The notes: generated by a model from the letters alone, not told the origin. 64,000 bases of DNA from Roseinatronobacter monicus (GCF_006716865.1 NZ_VFPT01000001.1:677001-741000); one strand, 5' to 3'; counted from the first letter of the stretch, positions 8,074-17,677 are shown. Numbers and translations: made by a program.

Positions 8074-10662
8074 CTAATGTGTCGTCCGCAGCTTTGTGTG
8101 GTGAGATAGTGTTTCCAGTACTGACGCTGCATCAGCCCGGTGGAAAACTATGTCGTTTTCATTTTGCGCGGAAGGTGTTGCAAAATGCAAAGATCCTTCA
8201 GCAACTGTCAAGATGACCGGAATTGATAATTCTGCCTGTCGGAAGCTTTTCGCCCACGTGTCGACAGAGGGCGTTGCTGTGTTGGTTTTTACGACGATAA
8301 CATCCCAGTTACCGGGGTCATCCTGCACGGCGGAAATCGCTTCTTGCGGGGTCGCACAACTGGCAACTTCGGCGCCAGCGCTTGACAGCAACTTTGACAT
8401 TTCTGTCAAGTCCGTCTCATCGTCGCCAGCAAGCAAGACATTCAGGCCAACAAGGGACGGTGTTTCTTCGACGCCTGCCGCCGCCAATTCCGGCGCGCTT
8501 GCATCAGATGCGATTGGCCAGAAAACCTGCACGCGCGTCCCTTTGCCCGGTTCTGACTGAACGCGCAACGCTGCTTTGTTGGACAACAGAATGCCAGAAA
8601 CAATGCTCATACCCAGTCCAGTGCCATGTTCACCTTTGGTAGAAAAATAAGGATCAAACATCTTTTTTTTCAGTTCTGTGCTTAAACCAATGCCGGTGTC
8701 GCGAACTTCCAACACAGTATAACGATGCTCAGGCCAGAAAGTTCCCACATCGAGCGGAAAATTATTTTCCGGTCGCTCAAGGCGGTCCACGCAAACGCTG
8801 ATCTGTGCACACAGGCATGCGCCAAGCGGCAACGCATCGCGGGCATTGATCATCAGATTGATCAGAACCTGCATCAATTCAGTCTGATCGCACAGTATGT
8901 TGATCGGATCGTCTGGCAGTGTGAGCGTCAGTTCTGCGTCGCCCCCAAGGCTGGGGCGCAACAAGTCGGTGGACTGTTTTACAATCGGGCGTATGTCCCT
9001 CACGCTGCGCTGCGCTTCGCGCGTTGAAAGCTTGCTCATGTTCTTCAACAAAGACAAAACCTGTGCGCTCGCAGACTCGATCCGCGCAAGGCTTTCGTGT
9101 GTTGTATGCCCCGAATCTTGCTTCATGGCCTCGATGGTATGCATAATCACCGCCATAAAGTTGTAAATATCATGCGCCAGTCCCCCGGCTAGCTGCGCGA
9201 TCTGCTGGCGGCTTTGGGCGATATGAAGCTGCTCTCGCAGCAGCGCATTGTTTTTTTCGCTTGCTTTGCGCGCTGTAATTTCGCGTGCGATTGTCAAGAA
9301 TGTGCCGTCGCTCTGGACCCATATCGACATGTCAAAATATCGGTCGGCTGCGTTCTGTTGAGGAAAGGCAACTTCGCCATTCCACTGCCCCTGACTGTAA
9401 AGTTCGGGCAATATCTTGGCAAATTGATCCCGCAGAGGCTGCGGGTTGATGTCGTGCCATGTCAGGGTCTGAATCGGGGTATCGGCAGATACATACATGA
9501 CACGCCGCATAGTCGAATTCATATAGGCAATGTAGCCATCCGGCTGGGTGATAGCGATAGCATCATCTGATAGATCCATCGTGCTGATCCGTTCTCGCAA
9601 AGCGCGCGCTTCGGCCAGTTTATGCAGGCTCACATCGCTGGCGACGATCATATACCCCTGAAGTTTGCCCTCTGCATTGGTCAAGGATTGCACATTCAAA
9701 TCAACCCAATAGGGCAGTCCGGTCCAGCTTGTGGCGGCGACGTCCTGCTTGAACTGGTCAAACTTCTTGAGCTTGTGGCGCAGGTCATCCGCTGCGCTAC
9801 TGTCCGAGGTGTCGAGGCGCAAGATGTCGACAGGGTCGCGCCCCAGTGCTGCGTCCAGCGAGATGCCGGTTCTTGCGATAGCGGCAGGGTTCATCCATGT
9901 GACCCGCTGCTCTTCATCCGTCAGCATGATCAGGTTGCTGGACAGGTCGGCCATGCGCCCGAGCAAGCGCAAATGGTGTGTCTGCTCGTAGCTTTCCGTC
10001 ACATCGCGCACAACGAACAGATATCCCTGTGACCGGCGTGAAGCGGATGCGCCGCGTCTGGTCGCGTGCAAAGCAAATCGCTTGGCCCGGCCATCAATAT
10101 TGATCGTGTAACTCAGTGTTTCGGACCAGCCGCTGGCATCGACCTGCGCCATTGCCTTGCGCGAGATCGCTGCCACATGCGGGGGTAGAAACTGTTCGGG
10201 GGGGTGGCCAATCACCTCTTCCGGGGCAAGCGCAAGGATCAGTGGCGGACTTTGATGAAAGCCGACAACGACACCATGGCGATCTGTTTCCAAAAGCAGT
10301 TCGGGCAACGCTCTGACCATAGAGGAAATTCTGTCAAGCGCGGTTTGGAGGTCTGTTTCAAGACGGGCTTGTTGGCGGGTTTGCTGGCGGTGCTTGAGCG
10401 CCGCACTCAGACTGGCGGCAAGGCTTCGGATCAAGGCGCAGTCGCGCGCTCCGAATGACCTTGCTTTGCGGCAGAAATCCAGCCCGACAAACCCCGAGAT
10501 GTCATCCGCGTTCCAGAGCGGGGCCGCGATCATGGATTTTATGTCTTGCTGCACCAGAATATTGTGTATGTCGGACCCGGCAGGAACAGTGCTGGTATCC
10601 GCGAGCGCAAGCATTCCGTCACGACGAAAGGCATCCCAGAACATAGCCCCCCCTAAATGAAG
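8074..10662 (-). pseudogene. Hybrid sensor histidine kinase, C-terminal fragment of IS-split gene
   Basis: About 862 codons open from the IS edge. In order: C-terminal half of a GAF domain (residues about 1-85, counted from the ATG at 10644), three PAS-like domains (about 110-220, 233-345, 355-470), a HisKA domain with the phospho-acceptor His in GGLAHDIYNFMAVIM (about 490), an HATPase domain with DTGIGL and GTGLGMSIV motifs, and a C-terminal receiver-like domain. In that receiver the phospho-acceptor position reads VIVVKTNTATP, with Lys where Asp is expected, so it is probably a pseudo-receiver. The missing N-terminal GAF half is at 12138-12409 beyond the IS. An ATG at 10644 could restart translation but has no good ribosome site. 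No membrane spans: a cytoplasmic sensor. The kinase may retain partial activity if transcribed, but sensing by the GAF domain is lost. Confidence 0.9.
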
Positions 10663-10681
10663 CTAAGGGATGCACACATCT
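10663..10681 (+). repeat. IS50-like element, left terminal inverted repeat
   Basis: CTAAGGGATGCACACATCT; partner of the right end at 12119-12137. The CT start and the ACACA block mirror IS50 ends. Confidence 0.8.
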
Positions 10682-10764
10682 TTGGCTGTGCGCTCCGGTT
10701 TTCGGCACTTGACCGTTTTTGTTGCGCATGATTCGATCGCTCTACCTAAAGTGGGAGGGCGTCT

Positions 10765-12128
10765 GTGGTGACTTCGGAAGGCTGGAGGCTGGGTGATTTC
10801 GGAGACGAACGCCTGGCAAAAAGGGGGGTCTGCTGCTCGCAGCAATGGTGGCGCGCACGAGCACCTGTCTTCGGCGTCTGGCGGGTGGCCGCCGCAGTGG
10901 GATTGTCGGATTTTCGCGCTTTCTGGCCAATCCGCGCGTGACGGCTGAGGCGGTGATTGAAGGCTGGGGAGCGGAGCTTTCGCAAGCCTGCGCGGGGCGG
11001 CATATTCTTGCGATTCAGGACAGCAGCGACTTCAATTTCTCGACAACCAAAGAGCGCAGTCGCGGACTGGGTGCAATCGGCAAGGGGTCTGGGCGCGGTG
11101 TTTTGCTCCACGCGATGCTGGGTGTGGATGCCGAGACGGGTGGCATTCTGGGTTTGGCCGCGGGCCGGATATGGACACGCGATGGCCGCGTAAGTGTTCC
11201 CCACCGGGCCCGCCCCCTGTCCGAGAAGGAATCGCATCGGTGGCTGAGCACGGCAGAGGCTGCCAAGACAGTTCTGGCCCAGGCGCATATGGTGACTGAA
11301 ATCGGCGATCGCGAGAGCGATATCTATGAGAAATGGGCACGATTGCCGGAGCCGGGCTTTCACATCCTGACCCGTGCCATGACGGATCGCTCAATCCTGG
11401 AAGGTGGCGGCAAGCTGTCCTCTGCCCCGCTGAAATTGGCAGGTACGGCACAAGTGGCGATGCGCGCACGCCCAGGGCGCCCGGCGCGCACCGCCAGACT
11501 TGAGGCCCGATTTGGCCCCGTTACGATCAAGCGTCCTGCCAATCTGGCCAGACAGCCGGGGCTGGCCGAGACGGTGGAGGTCAGCCTGATCGAAGTCAGC
11601 GAGGTGAATGCGCCACCGGGCGCCGAGCCCATCTCATGGCGGCTTTTGACCACTCACAAGGTCGAGGATGCGGACATGGCCTGGCGCGCGGTAAGCTGGT
11701 ACCGGCAACGCTGGCATATCGAACAATTCTTCCGCACCCTGAAGCAACAGGGGTTGCAACTGGAGGACAGCCAACTGGAAAATGCCGAGCGGTTGATCAA
11801 GCTGACCGCGATTGCCGCCCGCGCGGCCTGCACCATCATGCAACTCGTTCAGGCGCGCGATGGCAAGTCCGGGCAAGACGCCAAAATCGCCTTCTCATCC
11901 TCCGAAATCCAGACCCTTCATGCTCTCCTGCCCGAACTCGAAGGCAAGACCGCGCTCCAGAAAAACCCTCACCCGCCGGAAACACTTGCCTGGGCCGCGT
12001 GGATCATCGCCAAGCTCGGCGGATGGGACGGCTACCCAAAATCCAAACCGCCAGGTCCAATTACATTCCGACATGGCCTACAATACTTCAAATCCGTCTC
12101 ACACGGATGGAAACTCAGAAATGTGTGA
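10765..12128 (+). CDS. Tn5-like IS4-family transposase, frame interrupted near 10823
   Basis: DDE transposase moving the surrounding element. The downstream frame (from 10845) shows the first Asp in AIQDSSDFNF, the second in GDRESDIYE, and the family signature Y-x2-R-x3-E-x6-K in WYRQRWHIEQFFRTLKQ, supplying the catalytic Glu. The natural N-terminus lies in another frame: GTG at 10765, preceded by GGGAGGG, encodes MVTSEGWRLGDFGDERLAKRG, like the Tn5 transposase N-terminus. Reading must then slip back one base in the A5G6 run at 10818-10828 to enter GLLLAAMVARTS. With one extra G the gene is intact at about 454 residues (Tn5 transposase is 476). So it is either a one-base deletion (inactive transposase) or a frameshift-expressed enzyme. 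Confidence 0.85.
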
Positions 12129-12137
12129 ATCGCCTAG
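12119..12137 (-). repeat. IS50-like element, right terminal inverted repeat
   Basis: Read inward on the minus strand: CTAGGCGATTCACACATTT. The transposase stop codon lies inside this repeat. Confidence 0.8.
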
Positions 12138-12409
12138 CCGATTTCGGGGGTAACCTTCAGATCTTCCTGTACGGGCTTTGTCCCATGGGCGACCCATTCA
12201 TGCGTGTTCTCGACGAACATCATATCCTTAATCATAAACAGATAGGCGCGATCGGCGTCATGGGCCTGCGCAATCATCTTCAACACCGCGACGATTTCTG
12301 CGTCCAGTCGCGCATTGGAGCTTTGAAGCAGCAGGGTTTGCGCTTCTGCAAGGGCGATCACGGGATCAGATGTCGCGGTGCGGTTCGCGGCGTTGGCACT
12401 AAAGCCCAT
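12138..12409 (-). pseudogene. Hybrid histidine kinase, N-terminal GAF fragment cut off by the IS
   Basis: Start ATG at 12409 (MGFSANAANRTATSDPVIAL). The 90 codons up to the IS encode the first half of a GAF domain: an alpha helix (AEAQTLLLQSSNARLDAEI), then ADRAYLFMIKD and NTHEWVAHGTKPVQEDL, the usual GAF beta strand and the turn before the ligand pocket. The frame runs only four more codons into the IS before a stop. The other half of the domain begins LHLGGAMFWDAFRRDG at the far side of the IS (10662 downward, same strand). The junction leaves two codon bases here and a complete codon there, so at least one base was also lost. Divergent from map, with the shared promoter gap at 12410-12574. 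Confidence 0.88.
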
Positions 12410-12574
12410 CTCAATGTCCTGTTTTCTAGGCCGACTTCGGGGGCGAATGGGTAACATATTCCATTATGCAGCCGACTATCTGAAAAATCCTGATGAAAGC
12501 GCGCTGCACAGTCTGGTTTTCTGGACGATGTGCCTCTATTTTGCCACTCGGAATGATAACTAAGAGGTCGAACC

Positions 12575-13387
12575 GTGGACGACAAGCACGATGGGCGCAT
12601 GACAAAAGAAGGAATCCGCCTGCATGAGGGGTCGGATTTCGCGGGCATGCACAAGGCTGGTCGGTTGGCCGCAACGATCCTTGATGAAATTGCAGAACAT
12701 GTCTTTCCGGGGCAGACCACGGCTGAAATCGACCGGATCATTACCGAAAAGGTCGCGGCCGCCGGGGCAGAGTCTGCTACGATTGGCTACCGGGGTTATC
12801 AGCATGCAAGCTGCATTTCGGTAAATCATGTGGTCTGTCATGGCATCCCCGGACCTAAGGTTCTGAAGCCCGGTGATATTTTGAACATTGATGTCACGGT
12901 TATCGTGGATGGGTGGTTTGGAGATACGTCGCGGATGTATGTCGCGGGTGAATTGCCGCGCAAGGCAGAGCGGCTTATTCAAGTCACTTATGATGCGCTG
13001 ATGCTGGGAATCGAGGCTGTGCGCCCTGGCAATACTTTTGGCGATATCGGGCATGCGATCCAAAGCTATGTCGAAAGCCAGCGCATGTCAGTCGTGCGCG
13101 ACTTTTGCGGCCATGGTCTGGGCCGTGTGTTTCATTCACCGCCCAACGTGCTGCATTATGGCCGCGCAGGGCAGGGGCCACGGCTGGAAGAGGGAATGTT
13201 TTTCACCATCGAACCAATGGTCAATCTGGGGCGGCCTGAAACAAAAATTTTGGGCGATGACTGGACAGCCGTTACACGCGATAAATCTTTATCTGCCCAG
13301 TTCGAGCATTCGATTGGCGTGACGTCCTCCGGATTTGAGTTGTTTACCCTGTCTCCGGCGGGTCGGTTTCATCCAACTTGGGCGTGA
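12575..13387 (+). CDS. map: Methionine aminopeptidase type I
   Basis: Removes the initiator methionine from nascent proteins; a two-metal cytoplasmic hydrolase. 270 residues from the GTG at 12575 (AAGAGG upstream). The pita-bread fold metal ligands are visible: Asp in NIDVTVIVDGWFGDTSR (two Asp), His in DFCGHGLGRVFH, Glu in FTIEPMVNLG, and Glu in the C-terminal AQFEHSIGVT. The substrate-binding His is in SCISVNHVVCHG. The GTG start gives the MDDKHDGRMTKEGIRLH leader common in Rhodobacteraceae; an ATG nine codons in is the alternative. The 3' end overlaps the converging YihY gene by 44 bases. Divergent from the broken kinase gene. Secure. Confidence 0.96.
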   Translation: MDDKHDGRMTKEGIRLHEGSDFAGMHKAGRLAATILDEIAEHVFPGQTTAEIDRIITEKVAAAGAESATIGYRGYQHASCISVNHVVCHGIPGPKVLKPGDILNIDVTVIVDGWFGDTSRMYVAGELPRKAERLIQVTYDALMLGIEAVRPGNTFGDIGHAIQSYVESQRMSVVRDFCGHGLGRVFHSPPNVLHYGRAGQGPRLEEGMFFTIEPMVNLGRPETKILGDDWTAVTRDKSLSAQFEHSIGVTSSGFELFTLSPAGRFHPTWA

Positions 13388-14249
13388 ATAGATCCTGCTC
13401 CTCAGTATCGGAACTCTCGGATTCGGCGTTGCGCATTTCCAGTGTTGCGTTCAGAACAGCACCCAAAAGCACAGCATAGGCAGAAATATAAAACCACATC
13501 AGCAAGGCAACCACCGCCCCGATAGAGCCATATATTTCGTTATAATTTCCGAAATTGCTGAGATAATACGAAAATCCAGCCGAGGCGCTGACCCAAAGAC
13601 CCATCGCGGTCACAAGGCCGGGGTTCAAAACTGCGGTTGAGTTGTCAGAACGGTTTGGCCCGATGCGGTAGAATACCCATATCCAAAGCGCAACCAGCCC
13701 CAGGGACACAAACCACCGCGTCACCTCAATAAGCAGGGCTTGAACGCCTATTATCGGGAAAAAAGCGAATAATACGGGCAATACCAATATTGAAAGTAGG
13801 GCCACCACGCCCACGATCAGCATTCCTAAGGTAATCACCGCCACACGCAATGCGTGTGAAACGCCTGATCGGCGCGGTGTGCCGTGAATGGCGCATAGCC
13901 CGATCAGCATTGCGTCTACGCCCCGCCGTGCCAGAAAAAGTGCGACAAGAATTGAAATCGCACTGGTCCATCCCAGCACGCCTTCGCTTGCCCAAACGAT
14001 CCGCGTGATCTGATTACTCATCAAGGTGAATGCCGCAGGTGGAACCAAATCTTGCAGCAGTGCAAGTTGATCCTGAATCATCAGCGGGTCAGCAAAAACG
14101 CCGAAAACGGACACCAGCGCAGCAATGCCAGGGAATACCGCCAGAAGTGCGAAAAAGGCCACTCCCGCAGAGAGCAGCCCTATATTGCGAGCGTTCATCG
14201 CTTTGTACATATCCATTACAAAGCGGATTGAGGCCCGAAATTTTGGCAT
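13344..14249 (-). CDS. YihY/virulence factor BrkB family membrane protein
   Basis: About 300 residues with six predicted membrane spans (near residues 25-50, 85-110, 130-155, 170-195, 205-225, 235-265). The family signature N-IGLLSAGVAFFALLAVFPG lies in the first span. Function of the family is unsettled despite the old RNase BN label. The C-terminal tail is acidic (ESESSDTEEQD). The start is uncertain: ATG at 14249 lacks a clear ribosome site, and a TTG at 14261 would overlap the H-NS-like stop by two bases and could be coupled. Same strand as, and directly behind, the H-NS-like gene. The convergent 44-base overlap with map is unusual for two conserved genes. Family call is secure. Confidence 0.92.
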   Translation of the reverse strand: MPKFRASIRFVMDMYKAMNARNIGLLSAGVAFFALLAVFPGIAALVSVFGVFADPLMIQDQLALLQDLVPPAAFTLMSNQITRIVWASEGVLGWTSAISILVALFLARRGVDAMLIGLCAIHGTPRRSGVSHALRVAVITLGMLIVGVVALLSILVLPVLFAFFPIIGVQALLIEVTRWFVSLGLVALWIWVFYRIGPNRSDNSTAVLNPGLVTAMGLWVSASAGFSYYLSNFGNYNEIYGSIGAVVALLMWFYISAYAVLLGAVLNATLEMRNAESESSDTEEQDLFTPKLDETDPPETG

Positions 14250-14257
14250 ACGTTTAA

Positions 14258-14566
14258 TCAAATACTCAGGTCGTCCAGTGTTTTACCCGATTCCAGCTCA
14301 GCAATGACCCATCTTGGCTTGCGCCCGCGCCCTGTCCAGGTCTGTGATCGATCTGCGGGGTTGGCATATTTCGGTGCAACAACCGCGCGCGTTGCCTTCA
14401 CGCTTTTGCCAAAAAGCTGATCCATTGTGAACCCGTGCTGGCGCGCAACGGCTTCTGCTTCGGCAAGGGCTTTCTTGCGGGCGCGATCTTCATATGAATC
14501 AATCGCTTTAGTGACGTCTTTATGAAGCTTCTTTAATTCGTCTAAGGATAATGTGCTAAGGTCCAT
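14258..14566 (-). CDS. H-NS family nucleoid-associated protein (HvrA/Spb-like)
   Basis: 102 residues from ATG at 14566, preceded by AGGAG; the longer open frame to 14653 lacks family similarity. N-terminal helices (MDLSTLSLDELKKLHKDVTK, about residues 1-50) form the oligomerisation part. The C-terminus carries the H-NS DNA-binding core: YANPADRSQTWTGRGRKPRW (about 72-91), with the AT-hook-like RGRKPRW loop. In Rhodobacter the relatives HvrA and Spb modulate photosynthesis and nitrogen genes. It would bind AT-rich DNA, silencing or tuning genes such as acquired elements. The upstream gap is AT-rich for this genome, fitting autoregulation (inference). Secure as to family. Confidence 0.93.
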   Translation of the reverse strand: MDLSTLSLDELKKLHKDVTKAIDSYEDRARKKALAEAEAVARQHGFTMDQLFGKSVKATRAVVAPKYANPADRSQTWTGRGRKPRWVIAELESGKTLDDLSI

Positions 14567-15016
14567 TTCACTCACTCCTGCATGCAACGATACTCTAGAT
14601 CTGCACACCATAACATTAGCTTCTGCAAGTGAAAAATCAATAATCAGGGACATTTCTATTAGGATAGACCTTTAGTATGATGCTCTCTCTCAAATTATTT
14701 GCGATCTGCTCAAATGAAACACACCTATTTTGAGTGGAGTTCCAGTATTCACATACACGTGACAGGATAGGCAGACCATGAAATTAACCGCAATGTAATT
14801 TCGTCCCCTAAGATGTGCTTGGCATACGATGCCAATATGCAGGTAAATGGGTCTGTTCATTGCTCGGCCTGCAGCCATGCATCGCCGCGGTCTGACCCGA
14901 TGCGCAGGCGCGTGGTCGGGCGGCAGTTTCAATGCAAGAAATGCTGTGAAATTCTTTCTTTTCCCTGCGCGCTGGTCTATCTCTCGACCCATGACATTCT
15001 GGAACCGGACCCGCGC
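14567..15016. other. 450-base gap between H-NS-like gene and cobT
   Basis: Holds the divergent promoter region; 14567-14830 is clearly more AT-rich than its surroundings. An open frame from ATG 14813 runs into cobT and would add 68 residues with two CxxC pairs, but these residues do not resemble the CobT family. I see no RNA gene or riboswitch. Confidence 0.5.
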
Positions 15017-16885
15017 ATGACCCGCACCGACAATCCCGCCGACCCCTTCAAGAAGGCCCTTTCCGAGGCCGCGCGCACGATGGCGGATGCGCGGGAGATG
15101 ACAGTGACCTATTCGGTCGATCCACCGGGGATGAGTGGCGATGCCATGCGCCTGCCGCAGATCACGCGCCGTATGACGCGTGATGAGGTGTTGTTGGCGC
15201 GCGGCACGGCTGACACGCTAGCCCTGCGGCACCGCTACCATGACACCGCGCTCCATGCGCGGTACATGCCCCAAGGCCAGATGGCGCGCGACCTGTATCA
15301 GGCGATGGAAGAAGCCCGCTGCGAGGCCGTTGGCGCCCGCCATATGCCCGGCACATCCAAGAATATCGACGCACGCATCGCCCATGAGGCCACGCGCAAA
15401 GGCTATACCCAGATACGCGACCGTCAAGATGCGCCCTTGTCGGTGGCCGCATCCTACATGATCCGCCAACTGGCAACAGGCCGCGAGTTGCCAGAGGGCG
15501 CAGGCCACGTGCTGGACCTGTGGCGCGGTTTCATCGAGGAACGCGCAGGCGGTACGTTGGACGGGTTGGAGAAAGTCTTGACCGATCAGGGCGCGTTCGC
15601 CCGCTTTGCCCGCAAGATGATCGAAGATCTGGGCTATGGCGACCAGCTTGGTGATGATCCCGATGAGACGGGCGATGAGGATGATGCCAGCCAAGACGAC
15701 ACCGAAGATCAGGCAGAGGAGCCGGAGAACCCTGACAGCGAAGGGCAGGACGAGCAATCGGATGAGGACAGATCGGAAGACAGCCCCGCGCAGGACAGTG
15801 CACAGGCAGATGTGGCGCTGGATGACGATTCGGATGACGAAATGTCCGATGAAACCCAAATGCCCGAGGCCGACGCCCCGCTAGAGCCACCTGCACCGCC
15901 CCCCCATTCCGAAGCCAGCGCCGATTACAAGGTGTTCAGCACTGCATTCGACGAAGAGGTCCGCGCCGAGGATCTGGCCGAACCAGCGGAACTGGAACGC
16001 CTGCGCGCTTATCTGGACCAACAGTTGGAACCGCTGAAGGGCGCCGTGTCGCGGCTGGCCAACAAGCTGCAACGCCGCCTGCAAGCGCAGCAGAACCGGT
16101 CATGGCTGTTTGATCTGGAAGAGGGGATTCTCGATGCTGGCCGCTTGGCGCGTGTCGTTGCAAACCCGACCACACCGCTGTCGTTCAAACAGGAAAAAGA
16201 CACCGAGTTTCGTGATACGGTGGTCACGCTGCTGCTGGACAATTCCGGCTCTATGCGGGGGCGGCCCATCTCGATTGCGGCAATCTGCGCCGATGTTCTG
16301 GCCCGCACGCTGGAGCGGTGCAATGTCAAGGTCGAGATCCTTGGCTTCACCACCCGCGCATGGAAGGGCGGGCAATCGCGTGAGCGCTGGCTGCAAGACG
16401 GGCGCAGCCTGCAACCTGGGCGGCTGAATGATTTGCGCCATATCATCTATAAGCAGGCCGATGCACCTTGGCGGCGCGTGCGCCCCAATCTGGGACTGAT
16501 GATGAAAGAGGGCCTGCTGAAAGAGAATATCGACGGCGAGGCGCTCGAATGGGCGCATCGGCGCATGATGGCCCGGCCAGAGGCGCGGCGTATCCTGATG
16601 GTCATTTCCGACGGCGCACCGGTCGACGATTCCACGCTATCCGTGAATGCCGCGAATTTCCTTGAAAAACACCTGCGCGATGTGATCGCCATGGTCGAGC
16701 GGCGCAAAGCGGTCGAGTTGCTGGCAATTGGCATTGGCCATGACGTGACACGTTATTACGAACGCGCAGTCACCATCACGGATGTCGAGCAACTGGCCGG
16801 AGCGATGACCGAACAACTGGCGGCCCTGTTTGACAAAGACCCCCGCGCCCGTGCGAAATTCCGTGGGATCAATCGCGCGCGGTAA
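15017..16885 (+). CDS. cobT: Aerobic cobaltochelatase subunit CobT
   Basis: With CobS and CobN it inserts Co2+ into hydrogenobyrinate a,c-diamide in aerobic cobalamin synthesis; CobS-CobT form the ATP-driven chaperone-like part. 622 residues, a usual length. An N-terminal domain (1-210) includes a region with [16 protein letters not shown] strongly acidic Asp/Glu linker (about 215-300) follows. A C-terminal VWA domain (about 395-620) carries the metal-binding MIDAS motif in [13 protein letters not shown]. The start at ATG 15017 gives the family N-terminus [20 protein letters not shown]. Unusually, cobS is not adjacent: upstream is an H-NS-like gene and downstream a convergent dehydrogenase. 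It could therefore depend on a cobS elsewhere. The call is secure. Confidence 0.94.
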   Translation: MTRTDNPADPFKKALSEAARTMADAREMTVTYSVDPPGMSGDAMRLPQITRRMTRDEVLLARGTADTLALRHRYHDTALHARYMPQGQMARDLYQAMEEARCEAVGARHMPGTSKNIDARIAHEATRKGYTQIRDRQDAPLSVAASYMIRQLATGRELPEGAGHVLDLWRGFIEERAGGTLDGLEKVLTDQGAFARFARKMIEDLGYGDQLGDDPDETGDEDDASQDDTEDQAEEPENPDSEGQDEQSDEDRSEDSPAQDSAQADVALDDDSDDEMSDETQMPEADAPLEPPAPPPHSEASADYKVFSTAFDEEVRAEDLAEPAELERLRAYLDQQLEPLKGAVSRLANKLQRRLQAQQNRSWLFDLEEGILDAGRLARVVANPTTPLSFKQEKDTEFRDTVVTLLLDNSGSMRGRPISIAAICADVLARTLERCNVKVEILGFTTRAWKGGQSRERWLQDGRSLQPGRLNDLRHIIYKQADAPWRRVRPNLGLMMKEGLLKENIDGEALEWAHRRMMARPEARRILMVISDGAPVDDSTLSVNAANFLEKHLRDVIAMVERRKAVELLAIGIGHDVTRYYERAVTITDVEQLAGAMTEQLAALFDKDPRARAKFRGINRAR

Positions 16886-16924
16886 ATCCGTGCCGCCTCC
16901 TGCGCTGAACATCACTGCGACGGG

Positions 16925-17677
16925 TTATGGCGTTTGATCCTTAAGTTTTGCGAACAGCACGCGGCCCATGATCCGCGTCATCAGCGCAGGCGCAATGCGG
17001 CCCAGCAGGGCCGCCAGCTTCGCCGCATTGCCCGGCAACAGCACGAAGCGCCCGCGCGGCGCATCAAGCACGATCTGCGCCACCAGTTCCGGCGCGATCC
17101 TGCGATCTGCGCGCGCGCCTTTCGGGGCGTATTTTGTGGCATGGGGCGTGTCCATCGGGCCGGGACATAGCAGATGCACGGCAACGCCCGCGCGGTTCAT
17201 GGGCTTGCGCAAGGACCGAGCGAAGGCGGCCAGCCCATCCTTGCTGGCCCCATAACTTGCCGCACCCGGATAACCGGTAAAGCACGACAATGACGCGACA
17301 AAAACCAATCGCGCAGCCCCTGTAAAACCACCTTGCTGGTGCAGCAGCAAACTGAGTTGCATTGGCGCGTGCAGATTGACGCGGCTGACCTGTTGGTGGG
17401 CATTTGGCGAAATGGTTTCAAAGCGCCCTGTGGCACTTATTCCCGCACTCAGAACCGCCAGATCATAGGGGCCGTGCTGTACCAGTTCCAATGCGATCTG
17501 GCCCCATGTCGCGGGGTCGGTGGCAGACAGATCGTGGCGCAGCCACGTTACTGTCGGGGGCAGACCGGCCGGGCGGGCATCCAGATCAATCACGCTTATA
17601 CGGTCGCCGCGCGCAACGCAGGCATTCAGCAATGTAGCACCCAGCCCACTGGCTGCCCCTGTCAGCAAAATGTTCAT
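16925..17677 (-). CDS. Short-chain dehydrogenase/reductase (second of tandem pair)
   Basis: 250-residue NAD(P)-dependent SDR. Rossmann motif TGAASGLG (residues 6-13), VLSAG corresponding to the NNAG motif, and the catalytic YGASK (about 150). ATG at 17677 has AAGGAG upstream, and the longer frame to 17911 is not family-like. Its start overlaps the previous SDR stop (ATGA), so the two are coupled and may act on related substrates. Substrate unknown. Sequence similarity between the two SDRs is moderate, suggesting an old duplication. Convergent with cobT, leaving a 39-base gap. Confidence 0.9.
   Translation of the reverse strand: MNILLTGAASGLGATLLNACVARGDRISVIDLDARPAGLPPTVTWLRHDLSATDPATWGQIALELVQHGPYDLAVLSAGISATGRFETISPNAHQQVSRVNLHAPMQLSLLLHQQGGFTGAARLVFVASLSCFTGYPGAASYGASKDGLAAFARSLRKPMNRAGVAVHLLCPGPMDTPHATKYAPKGARADRRIAPELVAQIVLDAPRGRFVLLPGNAAKLAALLGRIAPALMTRIMGRVLFAKLKDQTP

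Larger units (their letters stand above)
10663..12137 (+). mobile_element. IS50-like insertion sequence (IS4 family), 1475 bp
   Basis: Complete element with 19-bp imperfect ends. The left end CTAAGGGATGCACACATCT and right end CTAGGCGATTCACACATTT agree at 14 of 19 positions and carry ACACA at positions 12-16, the same place as in the ends of IS50/Tn5. It encodes one Tn5-like transposase. It lies between the two halves of a hybrid histidine kinase gene. The 9-bp flanks (TAAATGAAG and CCGATTTCG) are not duplicates, although IS50-type elements normally make 9-bp duplications; a flanking deletion or recombination after insertion would explain this. Confidence 0.88.

Noticed and set aside
12425..12455. 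Second copy of the sequence at 12138-12150 (CCGACTTCGGGGG versus CCGATTTCGGGGG) as a possible IS target duplication
   Set aside because: It lies about 290 bases from the IS end, on one side only and outside the element; short chance similarity in GC-rich DNA.
14690..14992. Minus-strand open frame in the H-NS/cobT gap
   Set aside because: Composition is not protein-like and there is no ribosome site; overlaps likely promoter DNA.
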